A stretch of DNA of 64,000 nucleotides from assembly GCF_901000735.1 (NCBI RefSeq), contig NC_081547.1, forward strand, positions 62,001 through 126,000, written 5' to 3'. Under the pieces are notes generated by a model. It saw only the letters and a list, made by a program, of their open reading frames with translations, was not told the origin of the DNA and did no database searches. The stretch comes from Corylus avellana. Its lineage: Eukaryota > Streptophyta > Magnoliopsida > Fagales > Betulaceae. Of the stretch, positions 52,701 to 64,000 are shown one piece after another; within the stretch, counting starts at the first letter, position 1, and each line of letters begins with the position of its first letter. A program made the translations under genes and the position numbers.

Positions 52701-55700
52701 GCCTCACCTTCACTCCCATTAGCCACTCCTCTCCTTGCCGCCTTCCTCCGCATCTCCTTCAGGCCTCCACGCGCCAACACGTGGCTTGCATGCCCAAGAC
52801 AGCCCGTCTTCCTCTGCCGCAGCCTGTCTCCGCCATCCTCCGTGACTTGCTGTTGTTGGTTTTTGTTATGTCTTTCTAATGTATGTTCTGCTTTTCTGTA
52901 CTTCTTTTGTTACTAGTTAGTTATGGTCTCTTAGGATCTGGTCGTTTTATCCTGTGGAGGAGACCTTAGTTTCCGGAGTGAGTCACTCCCCTCCCCCGGT
53001 TCTCTTGAAGGGTTTCTTGATGGCCTCTACCCATTCGGATAGGGTTGAAGGGTCTCGCAAGGATCATGTCCCTACCTGTTAGGGTAAGGTTGAGAGGTCT
53101 TTTGAGGGTCATACCCTTGCTTGTATCCCCTTTCATTGGGGGTTCAGGTAGGGTTGAAGAGTTTCGCAATGGTCATGCACCTGCCCTCCGCTGTTTTGGT
53201 GCTTAAATTGCTTTATGCGGTCTATTCCTTGCCTTTTGCCCAAAGTACAAAGGACCGGGACATTTTTGACCCCTTTGGGATCATTAACACACTCATTTCT
53301 TGTTTGGTGTTTCCAGATTTGGTGTTCTTTCTTTTGTTTGGGTTTGTTTTTGAGGAGCCCACCCCTCTTAAACGTTTTCTTCCTTGTAACCCCTTTTTTT
53401 TAATGGATGATGTATTTACACCCCAAAATAAATAAATAAATAAAATCATACCCATCAATTATGCTATCAAGATCTGAGTCATCAAGAATCTTGCTGAGCT
53501 GGCGCTGGCATTGGGCACTAGTATGCAGAAGCTCTTTCTGTTCAAATCCTAACTCAGTACCCTCCATCATTTTCCGAGAAAATATAATCCCAGACAGAGG
53601 ATTCCGTATCTGCCTTTTTATATAAGCCAATGCTTTCAATCTCTTCAAGGCAGTTTGCTCTGATAAACGCTGGACATTAAGTGCTTGTTGCAGCTCTTGG
53701 CTAGCAAGCTGCAAGAAGCAAAAGACTCCAGTGACTGCACCCTCTCTGTCCAATTTCTTACTCACACATAGCAGGCATTCTACATACTTTCCACTTCGAG
53801 CAAAGAAACTGAAAGAGACCTTTTCAGGTTCCTGACCAGTCATGGCATTATTAAGTACAATTCCAAGGTTTACAAAAACTTCTTGATTCTTGAGACGGCA
53901 GCATGCTGTTTGTGTCCCAAAAACCTCTCCCAAAAGCATTTTATCTATAACTTCTTCTCGTGTCCACCCACTTAACTTCGTCATTGCTGGATTCCACTCA
54001 GAACACCACCCAAATTCATCCGCACCAAATATTGGGGGGATCAAAGGGTTTGGGTTTTGTACAATAGCTTTGTAATCACCTTCAATCCGAGTAAACTTGT
54101 CCATAACTATCTTCTGACCAGTGATATCTTGGGCCACAAAACAAACACCCACAACAGTATCTCGAAGATCCCTACTTGCACAAGCATTCACAACTAAGCT
54201 GATGGGACCAGAATCACTCTTAGACCCATGTGTTTTGATCTCAAATTGGATATTCTGCTCTTCATTGCCTGATCACACAATAAGGTAAAAGAACATTATC
54301 AATAAATGCTAAAAAAAAAAAAAAAATTATTGAATCCATCTGTTTCATGCATGGCAAACAAATCTCATCTTACTGACCTCCCTCCTGCCTTTCATTCTCC
54401 AATCTCAGTTTCCTATCTTTTAACAGTACAAGTGCACCAGAGAGTCTCCTGTTCTCTCATTCTTTTCAATCAATTTGATGCACATGCATGGATTTAGATA
54501 AGATATTATGCACATGCCCGACTGGTCACACACTCACACACACATGCACATACTCGCTCATGCTTATGCATATGTATATTACAAGTACAAATTGATAATT
54601 TAATGAAGTTAGAATATAAACATGGATAGGGAGATACCCTGCAATGCCAAGTACAACATCCTCTGGACTGTATCAGTTGAAGAATCTTCCACAAGTGTGA
54701 GCAAATGCTTTCCAATTGCTCTATCAACAGGAAGGCCAGTTAAATCAGCAATCTTTGTGTTCCACCCATTAATCAGCCCATCCACATCAACTGCCAGAAT
54801 TGGCACTGTGGCCGTTTCAATTAAACGGACCATCTCACTTGTCACTGCTTCCAGTTCTTGCATCCCTTCAATTTTGAGGTCACTGAGCTTCATATGGATG
54901 GCATTGGTACTTATATTCGTTGTTTCAATATCTTTGAATGCATTCCTCAAGATAAGCTGCAGAGAATGGATTGCATCCATTTCATAGTCCTTCCAGGGTA
55001 AACTCCTTGTCTTCACAACTTCGAGGAAAGCCTTGAATGACGATCTTGGGTGCATCCTCGTACCATCATCCTTCTCACCAGGTTCATGCTTTGCACCACC
55101 CCATCGAATTTCTGCAGCAGTGTGGGATCGAAACCAGAAAATCATGTCCTTGGAAGTTATCCTCACAGCTGCCATTCCACATACAACATCGCCAAGAGCA
55201 AGAGCCCCCGGGAACCCTGCATCATACAAGCTATCTGTACTTAAACCTGTTGAATCCATATGGTACTCTGAGAGCCATGAGGCTATGTCATGCAGCTGGA
55301 AATCACTTGGAGTTACACCCAGTCTCCATATCTTGTTCTTGTATAATAAAGCAGCTCCATCACACTTCACAAGATCCATTATATTTGGGCTTTGTGACAC
55401 AATTCCCAAGGGTGCATCTCGCATCAGCAAATCACACAATAGTGTTTGGGTACGCAAGATGTTCTTCTCAACAATTTGATTTTCTAACTCCAATTCCTTA
55501 TTCACATGGATGGCAAATACTTGAGCTAGAAATTCACAGGCATACCTAAGAGGGAATGGAACAAACCTCGGAGTGGTGTTATGGCATACTACTAAACCCC
55601 AGAGTCTCTTTCTCTTTTGTGGCTGCACAGAATTAGAGCTGTCTCCCTCTTCATCCCCCTCATTAACTACAACTGCCATCACTAGAGAAGCAATGGAATT

Positions 55701-56693
55701 CATATTCTCCATGTACTGCAAATGGCAACTGTGTGGTGCCCTTAAGGTTGAACCGCACAACGTCGGATCAAACGGAAGCTTCTCGTCTTGAAGCACTTTC
55801 ACATGTCTTGCATGACAATCAACAATCATACGGACCTTATTCTTCATAAATAAGAAGCGTGCGGCCTGAGGGATATCAGTAGCTGGATAATGCAAACCCA
55901 GATATGGTTCTAGCCCTGGCTTTGTGATCTCGGAGACCACTTCCCCATGATCATCATCATGAAATTTATATGCCATCACCCTATCATAACCAGTTAGTTC
56001 AAAAACCTCTTGAACCATTGTATCACAAAGCCTTTCCATGCTGCCACTTGGCAATGACTGCAATCGGGTAATTGCTTTAGCTGCAAGCTTGTATGATTGC
56101 AGGGCCCCGGCAGCAGTCATGGGGACTTCATAAGGCTTGACTGGCTCAAAGTCAATGATCAAACTACCCGTTACCCGATGGACAATTGCATAAAAGGGCT
56201 TACCAGATGTCTTGCAATGGACTAAGATGGGATTCAAGAGAGAAACCTCCCAAAACCCCAGGGCCTTTTGCAATGCAGAGGCACTGGGGGCAGTGAATAT
56301 GGTTCTCACATCTGTTCCAATGCCGAGAACTGGGTGGTCCCCAACGCTTGGGACTGCATGGCTGACCATAGTCAGCATTTCAGGGGCATTCTCACTGTAT
56401 GCAATGACTTTGAAAGTTTTCTCATCCAAGGCTAGCAAGCAACCAAATGGTTGGATAAGCTTGCCTTTCTGTATGTGATGGAGGTAAGCTGTTGTTACTT
56501 TGTCAGTCCTAGGTTGTTGATCTCCACTAACTGCACCGGTAACCCTCACTGAGCTTGAGTAATCAAAAGAATCACCCGACTCCTCAAAATCTGCATGGAG
56601 CTTTGCATCGACAGTGGTCTGCGCAATGATCCTAGCACTGTGTCTCGAGCGCCCTGAATTGCTGGACGAGTGGCTGGGCCTTGAAGAAGACAT
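49706..56693 (-). CDS. PHYA: Phytochrome A, complete
   Basis: Four coding exons on the minus strand: 56693-54638 (2056 nt), 54268-53452 (817), 50420-50130 (291), 49916-49706 (211). All phases match; 1124 residues. The Ser-rich N-terminus ([20 protein letters not shown]) is typical of phyA rather than phyB. The chromophore site is in [10 protein letters not shown], with Cys at residue 323. Order: N-terminal PAS, GAF (bilin pocket, [10 protein letters not shown]), PHY, two PAS repeats ([33 protein letters not shown]), then the histidine-kinase-related module. Its H-box region reads [11 protein letters not shown], without the phospho-accepting histidine, as in plant phytochromes. The protein is the photolabile far-red receptor that moves to the nucleus on light. 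Intron 2 contains a retroposon plus a Cassandra TRIM. Confidence 0.97.
51416..51645 (+). repeat. Cassandra LTR 1 (230 bp, with 5S-like segment)
   Basis: TGTGACGTCCCACATCGCC to GTGTTACA. The 5S-like part is at about 51515-51588, with GAGTGACCTCCTGGGAAGTC corresponding to the C-box region of 5S rRNA genes. The primer site follows at 51648. Confidence 0.93.
51798..52027 (+). repeat. Cassandra LTR 2 (230 bp, best-preserved 5S-like segment)
   Basis: The 5S-like part is at about 51897-51971: CATCAGAACTCCGCAGTTAA, then GATGGGTGACCTCCTGGG. These match the A-box and C-box areas of plant 5S rRNA genes as I know them. Confidence 0.93.
52125..52287 (+). repeat. Cassandra LTR 3 (163 bp, 5S segment absent)
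   Basis: Starts TGTGACGTCCCACATTGCC and ends GGGTGTTACA like the others, but the middle is a different sequence (ATATGGAATTTACTCTCTCT, TAATAAAACCGTACGGGCTT) without any 5S-like segment. A hybrid or a related non-5S TRIM LTR. Confidence 0.85.
52438..52667 (+). repeat. Cassandra LTR 4 (230 bp, with 5S-like segment)
   Basis: The 5S-like part is at about 52537-52610, ending GATGGGTGACCTCCTGGG. It is followed at once by the right TSD TTGCT. Confidence 0.93.
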
Positions 56694-57740
56694 TTACGCA
56701 AACTGAAAAAATAAAACAAAAGAAATAAAATAATCTCACACCCCATAAAACCTATCAAAAGGATTACCAGAATGTTAATGCTGGTAAATAATTACATAGT
56801 TATGGTTGCGATCATTGTTATTGTAATCATGTTCACATGGTCATCGTCCAGTAGTAATAGAGCATGCGAACTTTTATGAGTATACTTTCATGATGCCCCA
56901 AAAGTCACAATTGTTAAAATTGTACATGAAGCATCCAAGATAAGGAAACTCAATGACAGATAAAGGGAAAGTCTTTTCATAGCTTAAGCAATAGTAGTAC
57001 GTCTTTTCCATTAGTAGTAAAGCAAAGATGCTCTTTGATGATCTGCATGAAGTATATTTCCATTACCTAGCAAACAGTACAAAAACAAAGATGCCCCACG
57101 CTGATTCTTCATTCTTTGAAGTATATATGCATTAGTGACAGCAACCTAGTAAACAGTATCAACAAATAACAACAGAATTGCATATCGCTTAAAAGACACC
57201 ACTTTATTGATGAATTATGAAGCCAACTATATGACACTTTAATAAAGTAAGCATTTGAATCATATGCTAAGGATAGTTCTAGTTCAGCTAAAACAAAAGT
57301 CAAAAAAGAGAAGCGGTACTACAGCTGGTAAATTGATAGATGAAAATAACTCATACAGGGGCTATGGCTAACAACAATTTCCAAATTTAGAGACCTACAA
57401 AGACATTCTAAGAACGAAACTTTCTGGAAAAAAAAAATCCCAAGTTGATGTTCATCCGAGGAAGAATTATTTGTCACCCAAAATAACAAAGACAAAGAAA
57501 AAAAGAAAGCAAGAAAGAGCATAGAAATGGAAAACATTCTAACCTTGTTATCGGTTGAGCAGCAGGAAGCAATAGCCAATTCTGTGAGAACTAGTCTGGC
57601 CAAACTGATATGAAAACAGCTTGGAGAAAGTTTTAAGGAATCCAAAGTGTGTCCAGGAAACCCCGACCCATTCATGGAAAACCCCACAACATCTCGATCA
57701 CCGCCTCCACTGTCTCTGCCCTCCCTTTAATCCCAGCACT
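56694..57740 (-). promoter_or_regulatory. PHYA 5' UTR with an intron of about 840 bp
   Basis: Ten bases upstream of the ATG there is an acceptor (TTTATTTTTTCAG, minus strand; AG at 56704-56705). A donor AACAAG/GTTAGAATG lies at 57543. The leader exon would be about 57544-57735. A 5' UTR intron is a known feature of PHYA genes. The transcription start cannot be fixed by eye. Confidence 0.55.
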
Positions 57741-60700
57741 TCGCACTTTGCACTTAGCAGGGACCACCAGGACTAGTATTATTAGTGTTTCTTAAAGATA
57801 TACACACTCACAGACAACTTCCTTGATGGGTTCACAATTATTTATGTAACATTCTCCAAGACATGGATCAAAGAGAAGAAGGGAGTCACAAACCATGAAA
57901 GGGAAAAAGAAAACCATATTTTTATGGGGGCGGTTCCGTTTCCAAAGAAGGATAATGGAGGTCGTTCATCGCATCCATAAATAAAATAGCACGATCTCGA
58001 ATTTCTACTGGTACCTGGCTCTAACAGTACTGAGATCACTTTCTATTTTAGCTTAGTCGGTTCCCATTAAAAAAAAAGAAATGAAAAAAAAAAAAGAGTC
58101 CAACTAAAATATATGCATATGAACAGAAAAAAGTTAGAAGTGGGATCACACCCATGATGATAGATGAAAGGAAGGAGACAGTTGGGTTTGTTTGGGGGTG
58201 AGGATGAGCGTACAGTAGCGGGATGGCCCATGCTTTTGGACACATTATGCCAAGTAAACAACAAGAGAGTGAGTTATGGGAGTCACGTGTTGGCCTCAAT
58301 CGTGTGTCAGACTGAATGAACAAGATAATGGGTATTTGCAATGACGATGTGTGCTTTTAGTGTAGGTGGCGGTGGGTCAGTTTCCGGATCAAGGGGGAAT
58401 GTGACGCAGACACCAGATTTGGTGCCCGTACCGATGAGTATAGGCGTAGCAATTACTTTTATGTTTTCGCTTGATCCATTGTGAGTAAATCTCTTTTTCT
58501 TTTTCGTTTTTTTGTTTTTTTTTGTTTTTATGTTTTTTAAGGCTTAATTTAACAACCTTTAATTTAAATTAGGTCGACCTGCTTGAAGATAATGGTTCGC
58601 AATCCTTTGGTTTGCTCAGGAAAAAAAAAGGGGGGGTGGGGGTTCCTTTGGCTCATAATCAACAATATGTTTCTGGTATATCGTTTCATTTCTGAAATTA
58701 AAGCAAGTAGGATAAATTCTGAGAGCCTAGAATTCATGAGGAAGCCTGCTTCCTGTGCGTTCAATTTTCTGAAGAGATTGAAGCTCATCAACATGCATCT
58801 TGGATTCCAACATTAAAATCAGGCTGCTAATGGTCTCTATGGCATTTGTTGCGCCTATAGCATTCAGATCCTGTGTTTTGGTGTCACCTTCTCACCACCT
58901 TGGAAAACTGTAGGAGAAAGTACACAAGTGAGTGGCATATTAGCTTATACGCACAATTTTTCGTTGAGCAATGCTAAAAATTAAATTTTTATCTTACAAT
59001 GTTAATATAATAGTATTTATTAACTTTAGATTAATCATTGTTAAAAAATAATAATAATCTAATAGTTTATTATAATTGTCATATTAACATCATAGAATAA
59101 TTGTGCGATAAAAACATAGTATATAACATTTTTTTTTTTTTTTAACTAAGCTAATTGCTTTGGGATTAACAATCAGCCAATTAAGGATTTCCACAACTCT
59201 ATGCATTTTTCTACAAGAAACGTAGACATCCAATCAGATCTTTCTCCTTTCTACAAGAAACTACTACTTTACCTTTGTATATTGTGCTTTAGATGTTACA
59301 TGATTTCTACATAGCTCCTACCTTTCGCCTGTAGTCTCTTGAGCATAAATATATCTTTTTCATATGCTTTAAAGTATTCCACACAGTTTTTTTTATCCTC
59401 ACAGTACTTCCCTAAGCATCTCATGATCGTTTTAAAGTCATGGACAAAGAAATATTAAATAACAAGTAAACATCAAAAAGAAATCCTGTGCTGAGCAGTC
59501 TAAGCTGCTTTTTCGCTTGAGGGCATCCCCAGTCTCTGTGGTTTCTTTCTTCTTTGCGGTAGATGGGTTTAAGATAAAGCATCTGGCAAACGTTTCCAAG
59601 AGAATAAAATATAAAAATATAATCTTATATGATATATTAGAACCAACATGCTAAGTTGTACAAGAATTATTCCTCTAAAACAGAAATCAAAGATACAAGT
59701 CAGAGTCTTTAAGCTCTCATAAAAACGAAATTTTAGGATCCTTCAATCCATTTTTCAATCATAACTCATAACACACTTCTACTTGAGAAACAATTTGTTA
59801 ATTAGCTCCAGAAATTGAATTCGTCTCCACATCCCCATCAACAAAAATACTGTCCTCCAAAAGTTTCTACCAGTCAAAAGAACCTTTTCAGATCAGGAAT
59901 GATGTGATTTCTTCTCTTGATCAGCTATGGTATGCATAAATAATTGGCTTAAACTGAATTTTCCTAACCACATGCCACCGTCAGTTCTTTTAGAAGCCTC
60001 CAACTTGTCTTAAAACTTTGGTAGTAAAGAATCGAACCTGCTCAAGTTTCTAAACCAAAAATATCGTCATGCAAACTAAATTGGCACATTGGGGCTGTCA
60101 GAATTAACAGAAGGTATGGTTTGTAAAGGGAATCTTAAACACAGACAGGAGCATTATTGAAAAATGTTTCTGGCATATAATTGCATACATGCTGTACATG
60201 ATCTTTAAAAAGATGAGCAAAGAATAGAACTACTATGGGTAGACTTTAGAATCTTCATTTCTCATGGGGCTTTTAGAGATTTCTGCTGATCAAGTTATCC
60301 CATGCCTTAACAAAGTGCTAGCATAGGAAATATTCTCCATCTTATTCAAATGTCAAGCGATGCTGCCACATACTAGGAATATAATTCTCAGGACAGAAAA
60401 TAAGGTTTCCAACATCATATTGATAATCATGGTAGTCCAGTTAGTAAAATGGCTCAGCCATTGCTTGGCAATTAACATGTGCAGTGAAACCACTGAGGTG
60501 TTCAGATAAGCCAGTTATCAGAATGTGCAACAACTACAAGGAACTAGCTAGAGAAAGAAACAGAAGAAACAAAATATTTCATTTCTCATCAGGCTTTTCT
60601 AGGAATTTGAGCAATGGAAGTCGTCTCATGTTCTAAACTAGATTATTGCAGAAACTTTGAATGAATCTTAGCGTCTCTTAACAGAAATTAGGTTTGCTAC

Positions 60701-62593
60701 CATTAAAGAGGTTATAGGCTTAATTCTTTCCACATACAATTTACATATCAAGAAAGAATAAGAAACGAGAGAAAAGTGTCAATTGTATAGAAACTTTGAT
60801 GTTTCTTCCGTTACTTGGCATAAAAATGTAATTGCCACCAACTACAAATAGTACCACTAGAACCAAGAAGAATAAGTAAATTTTCACTGTTTCGATATCA
60901 AAACTTATGCTCAAGGAATAGATAACAGGGAAAATTATATGGTTTCTTCACCAAAGTATTATAGTAATATAATGGCAAATTGGCTCAGAAGCCGGGTAAA
61001 ATATTAAAAACTCATGTAGCCGAAAACCATCAAGATTGACAAATCAGAAGAATTGGACATTCCATGAAACTAGCAAGACATTCTAAAAGTTACTGCTTAC
61101 AACAAGATCAATGGAAGTTTAGGAAAGATTCGCAAGACAAGCTGTCTAATATGCCGCAGATTGTAATTGATTAGCATTTCTCCAATATCATGTGGAGTGG
61201 CATGGGCTGCCAACAATAAACGGCACATCCTAACATCTGCCATTCACTACACAATGGAACGCTCAAGGTACACTAATAAGAGTCGCATTATCTGACCCAA
61301 AATGCTACAAAATATATTTTAAGACAACAGATACCTCCAATTATGGGAAACAATGGTACATATCAATAAATAATGGAAGGAAAGATCAAAGACACCACAG
61401 ATGTTATCTCTGTACAGATGTGAGCAAGACTACCTTCCCTAGATGCAGATAATACATTGCCAGAATACACTATTAGTTCAACCAAACGCAAGTTTGCCTT
61501 CAGTATCTCTCAGAAGTAATTGGCAAATCATTTTCTAAACAACTTTTCCACATAAATCTACTTCATTAAAAAAAATACTTCACCATAAAACAAATAAAAT
61601 TTTCCTCCGTGTGATCCTAAGACCTTTAAGGTCCTATTCCCTAGAGTCTATGTTCAGCTTGTCCAGTTGCGTCCTACCTAAAGTGTGAGTGGTATTTTTA
61701 TTATACATCACCGAAATATTGAACAACAATGACCCTTGTGAACTTAGCAAAGGGACCAACTTGGGAAGAGGGAGGGGGGGTTAGGACTCATCTCCCTTTT
61801 ATCATACAAAATATAATATACTCAGACTCAAACACCTCTTAAAAATCAGTTCAAGGGATTTAGTCCTCCACCAAAGAGACATTGGCCATGGATTTCCAGA
61901 GTACTGCCTCATTAATTTAGCAGGAAAGAGGCATGAAGCAAGGAACAAAACATAGAAGATATACAAATTTGATTTATATAGTGTACAGAAAATGAGAAGA
62001 TAAATTTATATAATTTTAAGAAAAGTATACATTATGAAAATAAATCAATTAAACAAAAAGGCTATACAAATTGAAAGAATCCAATGGTTTTGAAAACCTG
62101 TTCCACTTCCGTAATGGATCAATGCACTCTTTCAAAATAAAGCACCTGCACCTATACTTCGTACTCAAGGTAACAAACTGACTACCACGTTCAATTACAA
62201 GATTGAATTTCCTCAGAGAACAATAATGTGGACTGCCAAATGAGTCATAGAAGAAACGAAAACTTGCATCCGAAATTCTTAACCAAAATAACAATTGGAT
62301 GAATCAAGCTCGGTTCTCCACCATTTGAGCACGGCGCATCCCCAGTTTGTAGTCGTATAATCTTGCAGCAAACATGGAACATGGCTGAAACACCAAGGAG
62401 ACACTTCCTCATTGTAACAGTGAACATTTGACAGCGAAAAGTGCCCCCCTTCCCCCCCCCCCCCAAAAAAAAAAAGTCTTTCATAATCTGTATGTCCTGA
62501 AACTTCTTCAAAGCTACTAATAATATTCTGAATAATCACTACCGCCCAACAAGCACAAAACAATAACGGAGGAATTTATTAAACACGACTTCT
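57741..62593. other. Gene-poor interval upstream of PHYA
   Basis: About 4.85 kb holding the PHYA promoter and the 3' flank of the 62594-63055 gene. No reading frame with recognisable motifs. A-rich runs at 58063-58096 and a T run near 59130. From about 59400 to 62500 the sequence is unusually free of repeats and of open frames. It could be a long UTR or non-coding transcript; nothing in the sequence settles this. Confidence 0.4.
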
Positions 62594-63055
62594 TCACTCT
62601 GCACCATGTGAGGTGAGGTCAAAATCTAAGTGGGTATTGCTTTCTTTGGAATAGAAATCATTCTTCTCTATGAAAGCTTTCAGCATCTCATAGGTGAAGT
62701 TTGGGTCATTTGGGTCGCTTGCGTGAGTTGGTGACTCCAAAGTCTGGGGTTGCGTGAAACAAAAGTAACAACCTTTACCACGACGACCAACACAACCAAA
62801 CCTCTTACCTGAAGTCCCGGCATTTGCAGAAGCAGAAGAAGAGGAGATCTTTTTATTCCTTCTTCTGAGGAGTTGCTTCTCGGCTTTTGTGAGGGCATGT
62901 AAGATCAGCTGCTTTGCCTTTGCGAAATCCCTTGTACATCCACCACCACTTACATATCTATCCTCTCTCTGCTGCGTTCCGTCGTCTTCTCTGACATGGA
63001 TCCCACCACCACTGGCACCAACATTGAAGATCTCCTTATCAGATACAGACATCAA
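62594..63055 (-). CDS. Unrecognised 153-residue plant protein
   Basis: An intronless frame from ATG at 63055 to the stop at 62594. The N-terminal third is Gly-rich. It is followed by a basic helix (RDFAKAKQLILHALTKAEKQLLRRRNKK), given here as AKQLILHALTKAEKQLLRR; a Ser/Ala linker; a Gly/Cys patch (GCVGRRGKGCYFCF); and an acidic, probably conserved tail (DPNDPNFTYEMLKAFIEKND). No signal peptide or membrane segment. The tail composition and clean frame argue for a real gene. I cannot name the family and give no function. A second ATG lies one codon in (MM). It is parallel to PHYA. Confidence 0.65.
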   Translation of the reverse strand: MMSVSDKEIFNVGASGGGIHVREDDGTQQREDRYVSGGGCTRDFAKAKQLILHALTKAEKQLLRRRNKKISSSSASANAGTSGKRFGCVGRRGKGCYFCFTQPQTLESPTHASDPNDPNFTYEMLKAFIEKNDFYSKESNTHLDFDLTSHGAE

Positions 63056-63920
63056 TTTTTAGTTGTCCAGATTTACGTTCTTGCAGCAAAACTCCCACGC
63101 TGATAATATAAGAAATAATATATTATTTGTAAAATATTTGATCAAGAAGATGGGATTAGACAAGAATTAGAAGAAAACCCAGTTGAAAATGATTGGAAAT
63201 AGGGGTTGGGTTTGAAGTTTCTCCGGGTCCGGGGAACAGTTTAAGAGATCACAGGAAAACTCTCTAACCCTCTCGCAGCGGCAACTGTAACGTAATTAAA
63301 TTATTCATTCAAAAAATTTTACTCATATGCAAATCTCTATTTTATAATTAATAGATCACAGTTTATTTTTTGATGAATTAATAGAAGAAGTTATTTAAAA
63401 AAAAAAAAAAAAATTAATAGATCACAGAAATCAGATACGTGTTTGACATACGTGTTAGTTTTGGAGTCGGGCCTTTGGTCAGTTGATGTATTGGGTATTT
63501 TAATTTATTCTTTCCCCTTCCCGTCCTACTAAAGTAGTGGGCCAAGGGCACCTTTTGGATTGAGATTCTATCATGTACGGTCTTTTATGGCTGTGAGCCT
63601 GTACTTGAGTCGACTCTCGCCCAATTTACTCTCGAGTTAAATAATATGTTCAATTTCAATATATTTATTTATTCAAACGAGTTGCTCAATTAATATTTTT
63701 TTAAAAAAAAATTCATACTAATAATTAGCTAATTAATTATTGTTAAGATTTTATCATTTAAGTCAATTAGATAAATTAACTCAAATCTTAAACAATTCAA
63801 TACCGAGTCTATATATATATTTTATACTATGTATTTAAATTTATTACACACATAAATACACCCATTTACACATAAACACAAAGTTATCTATCTTAACATT
63901 CACAATTACAATAATTCGAG
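63056..63920. other. 5' flank of the unrecognised gene
   Basis: AT-rich DNA with an A run near 63400. The segment TTAATAGATCACAG occurs twice (about 63349 and 63414). No gene seen to the window end. Confidence 0.5.

Positions 63921-63921
<1 letters not shown>

Positions 63922-63956
<35 letters not shown>
63922..63956. repeat. (TA)n microsatellite
   Basis: Uninterrupted TA run of about 17 units. Confidence 0.95.
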
Positions 63957-63959
<3 letters not shown>

Positions 63960-64000
63960 GAAGTGAAGTCCTTTTATCTTTTTAAATATCTTTTTATCTT

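Larger units (their letters stand above)
50913..53443 (+). mobile_element. Non-coding retroposon in PHYA intron 2, with a Cassandra TRIM inside
   Basis: Flanked by an exact 11 bp repeat, AATCATACCCA, at 50902-50912 and 53444-53454. The right end has an A-rich tail, AAATAAATAAATAAATAAA. Excluding the TRIM (51416-52672) it is about 1.3 kb. It has a CT-rich head, a C-rich centre, then three degenerate units of the type GGGTTGAAGGGTCTCGCAAG (53036-53200). Layout and repeat units match the element at 6256-7257. No protein is recognisable. The right TSD copy spans the exon 2/intron 2 border of PHYA. Confidence 0.65.

Noticed and set aside
1..64000. CRISPR arrays, bacterial operons, tRNA genes, integrated viral genes
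   Set aside because: None seen on either strand. The RT-bearing sequences are LINEs with APE-type endonuclease and no capsid, movement or envelope genes.

Overview
The window is nuclear DNA of a flowering plant, very probably a woody core eudicot. The evidence is a complete phytochrome A gene, GT-AG introns throughout, plant L1-type LINEs, a Cassandra TRIM carrying 5S rRNA-like sequence, and AT-rich intergenic DNA. I cannot name the species. Placement in Fagales-like trees would be a guess.

Four host genes are visible. (1) 1-9235 (+): the 3' part (7 exons, about 555 codons) of a WD40/beta-propeller protein that matches my memory of Arabidopsis TWD40-2, a TPLATE endocytic complex subunit. (2) 21529-46851 (+): a complete 11-exon, 349-residue Erv46/ERGIC3-like cargo receptor of the ER-Golgi shuttle. 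Transposon insertion has stretched this 1 kb coding sequence over 25 kb. (3) 49706-56693 (-): complete PHYA, 4 coding exons and 1124 residues, with the chromophore cysteine at residue 323 and a 5'UTR intron. It converges with gene 2. (4) 62594-63055 (-): an intronless 153-codon gene that I do not recognise. The first three act in endocytosis, the early secretory pathway and far-red light sensing. Nothing suggests they work together.

The rest is largely retroelements. Between genes 1 and 2 lies a young L1-type LINE (10560-20866) drawn as two near-identical copies. Its target-site duplication flanks the pair, not each copy, and N gaps split it, so one element was probably assembled twice. Intron 4 of gene 2 (14.7 kb) holds nested LINEs of at least three lineages. 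Three nesting events are resolved by target-site duplications (TSDs), including a full-length 6.2 kb LINE on the minus strand (30186-36385). Intron 7 (7.7 kb) holds two more minus-strand LINE copies.

The most unusual locus is PHYA intron 2. A non-coding retroposon inserted beside the exon 2 splice donor, and its TSD copied the donor. A Cassandra TRIM then inserted into that retroposon and now has four LTRs and three internal domains between one pair of 5 bp TSDs; one of the inner LTRs lacks the 5S segment. A related retroposon sits in an intron of gene 1, and a probable third lies between genes 1 and 2. They share short degenerate repeats or a 3' end and may be an undescribed non-autonomous family. 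No tRNA gene, intact rRNA gene, CRISPR array or viral gene was seen.
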